From contig NC_092573.1 in NCBI RefSeq assembly GCF_037975245.1, forward strand, positions 20,872,265 to 20,936,264: a stretch of DNA of 64,000 nucleotides, read 5' to 3'. This stretch comes from Apostichopus japonicus. Lineage: Eukaryota; Echinodermata; Holothuroidea; Aspidochirotida; Stichopodidae. Below, piece after piece: positions 33,240 through 44,882 of the stretch. Position 1 is the first letter of the stretch; each line of letters begins with the position of its first letter. Position numbers and translations under genes: made by a program. A model generated the notes under the pieces. That model saw nothing but the letters and a program-made list of their open reading frames with translations, searched no databases and was not told the DNA's origin.

Positions 33240-36200
33240 GTAATTTACCCACAGGAAGCAACAACGCTGATGTTAACTCAATGATTAACAGTCTGAGCTT
33301 GACTGAGGTCTTTGACATCGCGTTGAACCTGTTCACTTAGTAGATTTATAACCCCGAATTACTTCCCGATATAAACAGTACATGCATACAGTTCTCTTAA
33401 TGAGCTGGGAGTTTTCAGATATTTACATGGAACTATAGCAGCCCTTGTTTAGCATCCCTCTTTGCGTACGATAGTCATCAAGATACGGTGAGTAATAAGG
33501 CGCCTTCTACGCTTTAAGCCATATACCTTTTATGAAACAGTTGGAAATGGACATTAGGAAGCTTTAGAAACTTTCCAAAATTGAAAAAAAAACCGGGAAA
33601 AACTTCACAAGACGCTCTGCAAGGAAGCTGCCACTGTTATCCAACCGTCGTGAATTCGCATTTGTTTTTTTTCTTTCTTGTGTATGGGGGGTGGGGGTGC
33701 TTTAGTCGTTGAAATCCCTGGGTATATGGGTTCGCAGAATGTAGGCTGGTATAGGGGTCTAAGATAAAGAATATTGTTTGTAGCTATAAGAAAGAAATAA
33801 CACATACTCTCTTGTTTGTAAGATCTCACTGAATACTACAGTCTAACTGCTTCCACTCTCTTGGGGGGGGGGGGGGTTGTGTGGAAGTAACGTACCCCGG
33901 TGGTGTAGGGTTGGGTGGGGGAGGGGTGGGGAAGGAGAAGGATACGCCTTATACAGGCTTTGATAAATTCTATCAAACTGAGAGGCTAACTTAAAACGAT
34001 TAACAACTGGGAATATTTGATAAACACCCTGAACCTAGTTATACACCTCACTCATTCACCACGCTCTAACATTCGCCTGACGTCTTCACTATATATAACG
34101 ACCAGATCTGTACAGGGAAATAAATCCTTGCTGCAGCCTGCAAGCCAATCTGTCGATTGCCCTATTTGTAAAAGAACGGCCAGATCCTCTACGCTACATC
34201 AACTTTAACTGTTATAGTTTGTTGGTGCAGTGTTCGAGTGTGCTATCGACTATAATATATTTACCGCGAACACACCACCTTAGTACGTATATACACCTTA
34301 GTACGGCTACATATACGACGTTGATTAAATAATTAACCCTCTATCCGTTCAGCTGCTTTCAAGTTGATTAATTACTATTCACTCTAATCTTACAAACAGA
34401 ACCTATAGTAAAGCCCTTTTGACGTGACCAGGTCAGCGTAACCAAAACGTCACGGCCGAAACGGCACTACGAACTGAAAACGATCCTCACAACAAAGAAA
34501 AGAGGGGAAAAAAGTAGCAACATACATCTGGACATCCTTCAGAACACGTATATAATCAGTTCATCCACAGGATCGCCAACGCCCCCCCCCCCACCCCCAC
34601 CCCCTCCCCTATCCCGCCCCAGTTAATTTCACTTTATTCAAAGGCCTCTTGGTGTGTTACAAACTAGTTACAATATGCCCAAAATGATGAATTTATCTAC
34701 AATGCTTTGATACGACCATTTGCCGGTAAAGATATAGTTGCTCTCCCGAACACATATTTTCAAGTTGCAATTGTTTTCACTCTAACCATTAACATATATT
34801 AGACTGCAGTACTTCGTGGGAATCGTAACCTACACCATGGAGGTTACCTCCATGCCTACACCGAAACATTGTCAACTAATGACGATTAACTTAAAGGGTA
34901 CCGGTAACCCTACATCTCACCCACCGCGACGATGTGGGCGGTGCATGGGTGGGTCGGTAGTTCTGGTTGGCTGTGGCAGTGAGCAGGGAGCATTGAATTG
35001 TTTTTTTGCCCTCCTCAGGAACCCTCCATCAAGTTCTGTACCGTTACGGTACGTTTTATTCCAAATCTATATACAAAAGGTTGGGAACATACCGAACTCT
35101 AACAGATAAACAACGGTATATATTTGTTTAACCATCAATATGTACAATATAAGAGACCACTCATGGTATAACAACCTTAATAATAAATTTCATCATTAAA
35201 AGTTAACTTATTGCAGCATCACTGAACACGTCCGATATAGCATACTTCAGTAGATATGTCATTTATCTGTTCAGGTTGATTAAGGTGAGAGTCACGTGAC
35301 TAGAATATGACCGCAAGTATCATCAGTTGTATATATTAGCTAAACACCGTTACGGTTTTATGGTGCTGTCGTGTTCAATGAAATGACCAAACTGTTATGC
35401 GATTTATCAGTCCCTTGGTTGCAAGGAAGGAGGCAGTTAACCTGTGCACATGTATATTTAAGAGTGAAAAAGTATATCTGTTTTTGTCCCGTAAAGGAGG
35501 ACTGTGATCTTATCATCTAAGTAGACTAAGCATCCTTTTGAAAATTTTCGGCAAAACTAGATTTTCCTTTGAATTAGTCTTTTAAAGGTTAAAAGTTTCC
35601 CTATCACTTTCTGCCCTTTTCAACATAAACTTTAATGCAATAACACGACTGAGTGTAATGGAAATCACCCCCCCCCCCCGAAATACATATATACCCCCCC
35701 CCCCCCCGATATAACTCATTATATACAGGGAGACTTAATTGCTTGATTTATCATTTCAAATCATTGCACTAACATAATCAGCATTTTGATCTCACCCGTT
35801 TGGAAGACCGAGCACGTAAATTTATGATAAACGTGCACCAATAAATAACCATGCCACTGAAGAGAAGGGATATTTAGTTGATTGGAAATTCTTCACTCAC
35901 TGACATAGAGAGGGAGAGAGAGAGGCGAGATAATCTCCTTGAGAATTAAAAGTACAGTCCAAGGTTCGTCGAACACTAACGGTATATACGTGTGGTGTGT
36001 ATAGAGATGTTTGCTGCAAAACATTAGTCCTCTCGACCACGGATGTATAGTGTACGGCACTGCATTGTTATAAAGCATCCAAGCCGTTCCGTTAAGTTTA
36101 TACTCTGCGCAGGACATGGTTTGAAGAGCATCATTAGTAAATAGCCTATACTATCCTAACTTGTTCATCAATAACTAGAAACGGTCGATCATGGCTCAAG

Positions 36201-37250
36201 TAGGTGTTTTTCTTTCTCTTTTTTTTTTCTTCTAAATCATCTTTTGCATGTATCACCGATCAATCACAGTGTCATATTAGATAACGGTACACCACTTGTA
36301 CATATACGTGTGTGTACATGGGGTGATCACTGGTCTTTTAATTTTACACTGTACATTGACGGAATGCAAGATAAACACGGCTTGTGGTCAGTATTAGGTC
36401 TAACTTTGCTCAAGGACTATTCATGATCCTTAATGATCAGTATATCAAACTTTACAATGCTGTTAATTATACCGTACTCATAAACCATTTATTTATATTC
36501 ACACGACAAAGGCGAGTGTTGCATGAACTGTTAAACTTCAAACCAATACAATTGACCACCACCACCCACCCCCCCCCTCCCCCATCAAGTAGGCCTATAT
36601 GCCTGTAAACAGCATACATGCGCAGGACTCTTTAAAACGGTACCGTATATAGTTGTGGACGTCCAATGCTGCAGAACTGGTGAAAGCAAACATTCGATAA
36701 TGAGGGAGATGTTTGCTTAAAATATTACCTTCCAGCTTGTTAACCAGAATCCTAAAATATTCTCTCCTCCGTTAAGTAGCAACCATGGCTGCAAGTGTAC
36801 AGACTATAACCTACAAGACGGACGACTGCAAGGGAGATGCGGTGACGGACAGAAGGAAGGAACTTTGACGAAAGCTACATTTGGCTTGATTGGAATATTT
36901 TAAATTTCAAATGAGAGAGTTTAGTATCCTGCTGGTAATATGACTGACCTATTACCTATTGGTGTAAGGATGTAGTCCCTGGGCCCCCCATTCTCTCCAA
37001 ACTCTCATTCCCCTAATTCATTGATCAAATTTCTTATGATATCATTGTTTCTTCACATTAGCAATTAACTGTAGGGATTTCTTATATTACTTTAACGATG
37101 TTTGCGTGCATTTGCCATTTACATTTTTATGCCATGCATGTACTTCTTGACGCTAAACTCGAGCTAAACTCTCGAGTTTGCAAATTCGCCGCCATGGTTA
37201 CGAGCAACTTTGTCATACTCACTTGACGTAACATCATCATGATCGTATTA
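33240..37250. other. Long stretch without recognised gene
   Basis: AT-rich with C/G homopolymers (33863, 34581, 35667, 35696, 36571). A 27-codon frame at 36785-36868 (plus, AACCATGG context) is the only start with good context; it matches nothing I know. Confidence 0.45.
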
Positions 37251-37256
37251 TTATAC

Positions 37257-37350
37257 GATCATAGGTCTCATTGTAAAGAGACTGGAGTCGAGAGTGAATC
37301 ACTGAGTTGTTTGGTTTCCGTGGCCCAGTCTCTGCCTTGGGTGAATTACC
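37257..37350 (+). mobile_element. Diverged fragment of the U2-headed SINE body
   Basis: GAGACTGGAGTCGAGAGTGAATCA... and TTTGGTTTCCGTGGCCCAG align with the body GGGACTGGGGTTGAGAGCGGATCA... and TTTGGTTTTCGTGCCCAGG. The GTCCC/GGGAC stem is here GTCTC/GAGAC. Head absent. Confidence 0.5.
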
Positions 37351-37426
37351 TGAATACGAGAAGCAATTAAGATAGTCGGCCCCGGTAAAGTGCACAGCTC
37401 TGATAGTACATGACGACAAACAAATA

Positions 37427-37427
<1 letters not shown>

Positions 37428-37503
<76 letters not shown>

Positions 37504-37641
37504 ATATATATGTGTGTGTATATATGTAAGTGTATATATATATTTAAATATATATATGTGTGTATATATATATTTAAATATATATATGTATGTGTGTATA
37601 TATATGTGTGTGTGTATATATACATATAAATATATATATAT

Positions 37642-37675
<34 letters not shown>
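37428..37675. repeat. TA/TG microsatellite
   Basis: About 60 bp of pure TA followed by interspersed TG and TTTAAA-containing TA repeats to 37675. Confidence 0.95.
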
Positions 37676-37676
<1 letters not shown>

Positions 37677-38065
37677 GCTATATATAGCCTATATGCTACA
37701 TATATACACTATATACATATTATACATACTGTATAATTTCTTATAACCTAAACACAGATGTTTAATTGTTTCCTTTGTTTTAGTTATCGTAGTTAGGATT
37801 ATTAGATTGAACTTTGTACATTTGATAACATTACGGTCATTTTCATCTTTATCAGTATAAGGGCCAACCTTGTGTAAACATTAGGTGACATATGGTATTG
37901 TTAACTCACTGACGTCATGCAATCTATAAAACGTATATCACACGAAACTGGCAATAGAGTCACAGAAATGTAATAACTGCAACCACTCTCAAAGTACGCA
38001 TTAATATATACTTTATATTTGTTAAGTGTCTATTTTAACAGCACTTAGTCATATTCAATCAATGG

Positions 38066-38088
38066 AATATATATATATAAATAGATAA

Positions 38089-38119
<31 letters not shown>

Positions 38120-38210
38120 TATATATATATATATAAATGAAAACGTAATGAGAAGGAAAACGTAAAGGAAGGAAATATATATATATAAACGTTAAGGAAG
38201 GAAATATATA

Positions 38211-38294
<84 letters not shown>
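38066..38294. repeat. TA microsatellite 5' of the DM9 exon
   Basis: Mixed TA and TAAA runs; the segment 38128-38170 (ATAAATGAAAACGTAATGAG) matches the flank of the tRNA-headed SINEs. Ends 90 bp before the DM9 coding start, inside the presumed intron. Confidence 0.9.
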
Positions 38295-38297
<3 letters not shown>

Positions 38298-38383
38298 TAC
38301 ATGTTTTTTCTGTTGTTGTTTCCTTCGTGTGAAGTTTCTTTAACTTGGCCTTTATTTTATGTTTTCATTTACAGGTACGCGAT

Positions 38384-39304
38384 ATGTCTTGTTGGGTAGA
38401 CGCCACAGCCGGTAACATCCCTCCGACGGCATGGGTCGCTGGAGAGGAACCAGACGGTACCCCTTACTATGTCGTCAGAGGAAATGACCCCAATAATGCC
38501 TGCTATCGTATGGCCGGTAAAATACATCAAGGTGATGACGGGGCCTTTATGGCAAACTGGACAAAAGTCTGTAAAGCCAAAGAATTTCAGGTTTTAACCC
38601 TTCCTCTTGAAGATTGCAAGACTACCCTGCAGTGGTACACCATCGATAAAAACACATGTGCACCTCCGAACAGTTTTATCGTCATAGCAGATCACCATAT
38701 GTGTATCGCCAGAGCCGAGAAAGATGGCGTTTGGTACACTGGAGTGGTCAATGTCGACAATAATGTATGTTACGTGTGTATCAATCAAGGTAACGAAACT
38801 AAACTCGTCAAAATCGACGACTGGCAAGTCTTGGTGGAAGAGCTCATCGATGGTCCAAAATGGGTGGAAACAATCGGGAACAAAATACCGCAACACGCCT
38901 GGCCGGCCGGTCACGAATCTGACGGTAAACCTCTGTTTCTTGCGTACAATACGAGCTTGGGTAAACTCGGTGAACATCTGGAAGAAGCGGTCGTGACGCA
39001 CAATGGTTACACTATGGATTTCAAATATTCTTGGATCCTGACTCAACCACCAGATTCGAAAGTCTCGCTGAAATGGGAGAATGTCGGCAAGAAAAACGAA
39101 CTGCCAAGGCATTCTTGTAAAATCACCACTGTGGCCTACCTGTCACCTGATGCGGTACGAATTGCGAGAGCTGAACATAAGGGAGGGATGCAACCGGGAA
39201 TATTATATACAAAAGATAATAGCTGTTACATTCCGGTCCAGAAAAATGAAAAGAAAAAAGCGATTAAGAAAAAGTCCTACGAGGTACTAACATTGCAGTT
39301 CTAA
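38384..39304 (+). CDS. DM9-repeat protein (DUF3421; lectin-like), 306 aa
   Basis: One uninterrupted coding exon. A consensus acceptor (TTTTCATTTACAG, ending at 38374) lies 9 bp before the ATG, so the first exon is probably untranslated and upstream; an upstream in-frame ATG at 38345 lies in the intron and was not used. Two tandem modules are seen: IPPTAWVAGEEPDGTPYYVV (12-31) with MAGKIHQG, and IPQHAWPAGHESDGKPLFLA (168-187) with GKLGEH. Each is followed by an IARAE(K/H) segment (108-112 and 260-264) and a closing Y/W/F-x-VL motif, giving four DM9 repeats. Asp24/Lys46 and Asp180/Lys194 are in positions resembling the mannose-contacting Asp and Lys reported for an oyster DM9 protein; this equivalence is inferred. 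There is no signal peptide or membrane segment. Family members act in mannose recognition and innate immunity of invertebrates; natterin-type toxins can carry DM9-like repeats, but no pore-forming aerolysin domain is present here. Confidence 0.94.
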   Translation: MSCWVDATAGNIPPTAWVAGEEPDGTPYYVVRGNDPNNACYRMAGKIHQGDDGAFMANWTKVCKAKEFQVLTLPLEDCKTTLQWYTIDKNTCAPPNSFIVIADHHMCIARAEKDGVWYTGVVNVDNNVCYVCINQGNETKLVKIDDWQVLVEELIDGPKWVETIGNKIPQHAWPAGHESDGKPLFLAYNTSLGKLGEHLEEAVVTHNGYTMDFKYSWILTQPPDSKVSLKWENVGKKNELPRHSCKITTVAYLSPDAVRIARAEHKGGMQPGILYTKDNSCYIPVQKNEKKKAIKKKSYEVLTLQF

Positions 39305-42300
39305 CCCCAAAATTTGACTTGTTCCGTTTATCGTGATTATGCAATGTAACTCTATCGGATAAAGGTTAAAATCAGGAAGGAACAAATCACAGCAGACGGA
39401 CCAACAAGTCCTTAAATTAAAAAATATTAAATATTTTATAAAATGTATCCTAAAATATTAAATTATAACGCGCTACAAGTCACAAGCATTGCTGTACGTG
39501 TGGATTATGTATATAGGAAGAAGCTAAAGGCGGGCAGGCCTTGTACAACAAATATATTGAAATGACGTAAGACACATATACACTGAAAATGATATTCTGT
39601 ACGAAGATATCGGATATGCCGAAATGTAGCACAGCTGGACTACATGGAGTAATTCTACACAAGGCTCATAATGTAATAGGTTTATATACCTGCAAATAAA
39701 TCGCGTATGGTAACTAAACGTGGTGACGAGAAATTGTATGATTACAAAATATGTGGACTTTGTATATACAGGGCGGTTCATTCCAGTGTGTCTTATGTGA
39801 CGCATAAATCATTAACATTAGAACTGATGTAGCAGATACTAATTAGTTTACTTAATTGATAAAATATGTCTAGAAAAAAATGTGAACAAATAGTTAGAGT
39901 TAACAGCTAGATATGTTGCTGCAAAATGTATCCATTATGTATGGTCAGACAAAGAAATATTGCACGTAAAATCCCTGACATCGTTCGTTTCATGTCATGC
40001 GAATAATCCAACATTGCTCACAAAACACAGATGTAGAGACTGCTTAACGTATATATCGTTATATACTCGCTAAACGTATAGGCTATTGCTTATCTCGCTG
40101 AAGATAAACGTTAGGCTACCACGTACCATCATACTAAAATTTACCCATCTTTACGCGAGTTTTTCTCGAGTTTTCTGTATGAAATATCGAATATACTTCA
40201 CCGTCACCGTCACCAATACGATGGTACATATCACCAATTAACATAAAATATATACCAGTATGTGTTTATTCCATATTTAAAGAGAACACAAGTGAAGTTG
40301 TTATCTGATCTGCGACTTCGTTTTAAGATATAATAGAAACGTAATCGAGTTAGTATATATCTGTGTAGCTTGTCCGCATATAACGATGGTGACAAGTGAC
40401 TGCATTGCGGTATACATGTCTTCTCATACAAGGAATACATGTTAATATAGTCAGAAGATAAAAAAGACCTAAATAGGATACTGGCTTAATGCTTGTTTTG
40501 ATGCGTTGATATAACAGGCGAACAGCGTTCAAAACAATTCTTCATTACGTTGACATGTCAAAGGAGGGAGGGAGGGCTACAAATTCCAACATGCGACAGG
40601 CTCTTTTAAGAAACCATCAGCTTCTCCGAATGAACTATAGATTTACTCTTTACTGTTTTTGCATATATTCAAACTTATCTGCATACGAATGAAATTTTCA
40701 ATCGCGATTTCTTTCTTGTCACAGCAGATTCGAATGAATATTCACTCTTCACAACACAAACTAGAGAGTAAAATTAAAAAGTCATGCTTTTACAGTTTGC
40801 CATTGTATGACGTCACACTTTCCATATTACGAGACAGCACCGTACTGTGAAAACCACCGCCACGCAAATTATGTGCTCATTACAGGAAAATACATTTTAC
40901 GATAACCTTTCTTGTTGATATACCATTGATGTGGTTTTGACCGATATGTAGTGCTGTTTTTGACCTGCAATTGACCGATGTAGTTAAGGTTAAGTATGTG
41001 GAGCACAGACCCATGTAGAACCATCTATCGTGACTATATATAACGTTAGACAGATCAACAGCTTTAAGTAAATTCATATTTTGGATCTGGGTCCATTTCT
41101 GCTGACCATTGAACCAAAACAAACACAATAGGGATCTTGTACTCATAAATTGTTTAACCTTATACGTAAAGGGAGACGATTGTCAACATTCCATCACTTG
41201 AGATAAATTATCTACACGCTAAGAGTTTACAAAAACATACATACTTTAACCTTACATAATTAACAATCACACATATATATACGTACACACACTAATACTA
41301 TGACGTTTTTACTGCAAACCATATTAACATGTTTACGGAAATTGACAACGAAATAAATACATTTTTTATTTTGAAATTTGAAATGCCAGTGTCAAATAAT
41401 TGACAACCATGAGTTGTGAAGTTCTGACAATTTTAAAAACTGACGCAAGATATTTAACGAGTAAGCATCTTTATACACCTCACGTTGTCACTTTTCAATT
41501 AAAAGAGGCGCCGTTTTGATTGGTCTTCTGTAGATGTATATATTGCTGTCTATAATCAGATATGTATGGAGTCAAGAAACAAAAATTCAACATTTTCCCA
41601 CTGTTTTTCTTTTATGTTTTCTTTATATTTACCAAGATATTTTCATTCGAGTGACGTCATCAGAGGATTCCGAAATCGTTCTGACGGTGTGGTTTCGCTG
41701 TCAATCTTTATTGCATGCAGCTGGGTACAAAACTTGCTAGTGTGTTGCAATAATGTTATTCAAAAGAAAGTATGTAGAAAAATACGATAAACAAAAAACT
41801 ACTGCATAAAAATCTACTTTACAAATGAAAAATTCATACTTAAAGCATATTAAAAAATTTGATTGTTTTAAATTTTAAATTTGGTGGTACTTTGTAAATG
41901 CATCTGTTTTAACATCTATTAAAGCATTTTAATGATTACGGTATGTAATTAAGCAAGTTACACGAAACGATAAATTTAAGATTTTGGTCATGTGATTTTT
42001 GTTGCCAACATTTAGCTACTAGATCGCCATCTACCACTGGAGTTTCGTAACAAACAGGCGAGTCCGATAAATTTATTGAACCAATTGGCAGAATTTTTAC
42101 ATGACTGAAACCTTACAAAATATCTAATCTAAAACCGTTTGCCCTAAACAGTAAAGCAATCGCTGGGCAGTTCATGGGGTCAAGAATATTCTCCGTTGAG
42201 AAACACCATTATTTTTTATTTTGAAACCCTATCATTCCGACCAGATAACTTAATGGTAGTTGCTGTACTTAACTGCAGTCTATATTTACAGAAGTAGACG

Positions 42301-44499
42301 CCCCAAAGTCAAATAATCACTCAAGTTGCAGGAGAGAGTCGATTTCCACAGAATTCACACATTGAATCCTGTGTACTTAAAATGGCCGCCGGATAGAACG
42401 GAATAGCAAATGCGACAACGTTTCCGTGTAAAACCTATGGAGACTCTTGCTCTACTTAAGAGATATGATGGTTTGAAAGTCGAGTCAAAGGCCTGCCATT
42501 TTGCACGGCTTGCATGATGTGCCACTCTAGAATGAGAACCCTTTTAATTGTTTCATTGTTTCTCTTTTAGTAGGCCAAAATGATCGTTAATGACACAAAG
42601 ACAATGTAAGCTCATGTTAAACGCTTCAATACTTAAGAATCAACATTTGGCAAAATCCATGTCTATCAGATTCATGAACATTGTAGCTTATTAGATAAAG
42701 AAAATCTTGAAAACATTCAAGCAAAAGTGGCTCAATGGTACCATAATTAGACTTGCTCAAGTCTTCAAAATTGCATATCAAGGAAAATTTGAAACCATGA
42801 TATAGTTTCTAAATTGGATAAGAGCTGCTTATCTTTATGATATTTAAGTTTAACATGGTAATGCCTGCTTTAGGGAATTGAAACTCAACCCTGCAGTCAA
42901 ATTTCGGTTAGTATATGCTATTTTACTTGGACTTAACTTTTTGACTTCGGGTGTAATATTGCGATAACATAATCTCTGAACTGGTGGTATGCAGTGTAAT
43001 GTTTACAACAATGACTTACAATGACATTAATTTTCTACATATTTCGTCATATACGTATACCTGTATAGGCATATATCTGATTCATTCACAGAAAACCTTC
43101 AAAATTAATTCAGCTCTCCGATCATGGTTGATAACTGTACAACGTTACCTTTGAAAAACAACTTGTAATAATATATTACGAAAATGTCAAAAATAAAACG
43201 ACTTTTGTGAAACGAATTGGTCATGAATTTTCTTTTTATTCTTCCCTTATACACGATTCCAGTTTGCACCTCGCTCAATCCATTATATTTTCAATGTCGG
43301 TCCAAAATCAAATGTTTACAAAACATTACAAATTGATCAATTTTTGATAAATGGTTTGTTAGATCTCATCAGAAATGAACCAGGTTATTGGAACTTATAA
43401 AACATTTCCGGCTACAAAACTTCCAGTATGTATCGACTACTCCCCAAAATGCTAGAATGTTAAATAATGGTCACTTATATATATCCAAACTTCACAAGGC
43501 ATTCATTTTTGCATCCACCGGTCATCTTAGGTTTCCCTCGCTGAGATAAGAACGTGTCTGATTTAACGCCCTTTCAATATTTGGGAATTATTTGGAATTT
43601 CAGAACCTCCAGGAGAATATACTTTTGAAGAAATAAATTATTAATTTTTATTATCCTAACATATGGGTCCAATTGCGTATGACCTGAAAAAACAGGTACA
43701 TTGATAATTAGGCCTCAACAGAAGAGATGACGTCATCATCAAAATGAATACTCTATTAATGATTAATGTTTGGCCTGGAACAGATGGCAGTCTGTGCACA
43801 ATATCAATAAGTATAACCTTAATAAGTCAATGGTTCTATGTCTGCGATAGTCGCGTAATTACTCTGCAGCCCAGATCTCTGTTTTCGTCTATATAAATTG
43901 GGATCATGTCAGTTGTTGAGTGACGAATGTTGAAAAATATTTCATGCAAAAAAAAAAGGCAATAAATATACTCCTCGTATGCAAGGCTTCCATTAGTATA
44001 ATTGCCCAATGCAGGACTTCCAATGGGTTATCAGTAAAGATGGATTTTCTGTTGAGTTGTATATAGAAGTAACTGTTATTGCTGTTACTATGCGCACATA
44101 ACTGGATATCCCTCTGCTTATTGTTATATTAGCGATCTTTGGGGGTTGACATATTACTACGGCTGCATGTAAGAAGTAATAAATACACAATTTAGTCCAA
44201 TACAGATACGTTTATGGCTCCCAAATTTATTTATTTAATTTTTATATGTTTCAGTTTAGTTGCAAATCTTTGACATCTATGCTTATTATTTTCCCCTCCT
44301 CATTTTCTAGTGAGATTTTCTTGACTTCATAGGAACAACATATTATGTAGGTATACCATTAGGCTTATATTATCGTCGAGTTGTTACCATTAACCTAAAT
44401 GATGGCAAATTCAACGCATACGGTATGGTATATCAGCTTTAGCTTAATGCTTGCCTAAAGTCGTTGACATATAATACATTTGGTATAGATGATAGAACA
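39305..44499. other. No gene recognised
   Basis: AT-rich. The first few hundred bases are presumably DM9 3' UTR; an AATAAA-type signal occurs near 39696. No open frame longer than about 93 aa, none with family motifs. Confidence 0.5.
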
Positions 44500-44507
44500 C
44501 TATAAGC

Positions 44508-44874
44508 CAGTGGCGTAGGAAGGTACTTTTGAGTGGGGGGCTGAAGACTGATGGCTGGCCTGGGGGAAGGGTCTAAGGGGAGGGGGTGTCCCCCTCCACT
44601 TTGGAATTTTTTGCATTTCCAGGTGGCCTCAGATGCAATTCGGTGCAATATAGCACACTTCAACACCCACTCCATTTTGTAAACTTAATTTTGTATTTTC
44701 ACCTGGCCTTAGATGCAATTTGGTGCTCCAAATGAGATTTTTTTTTCTCATTTGGAAATGAAAAAGGGGTTTTCTGACTTGCGAAGCGGGGGGGCGGAAT
44801 GATACTTCCGCCCCTCCACATTTTTCACTGGGGGGGCTGGCGCCCCCCAGCCCCCCCCGGTTCATACGCCCTTG
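44508..44874 (+). mobile_element. hAT-type nonautonomous element (367 bp)
   Basis: Exact 8-bp duplication CTATAAGC at 44500-44507 and 44875-44882; inverted ends CAGTGGCGTAGGAA and CAAGGGCGTATGAA. GC-rich hairpins near each end (GGGGGTGTCCCCC, GGGGGGCTGGCGCCCCCC) enclose an internal tandem block (AGATGCAATT(C/T)GGTGC twice). Confidence 0.92.
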
Positions 44875-44882
44875 CTATAAGC

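Noticed and set aside
37428-38294. CRISPR-like or coding repeats in the TA regions
   Set aside because: Simple TA/TG microsatellites; the Tyr/Ile-rich ORFs are trivial, and CRISPR arrays are not expected in a eukaryotic nuclear genome.
38594-39112. 172-aa minus-strand ORF opposite the DM9 exon
   Set aside because: Shadow frame of the DM9 coding exon.
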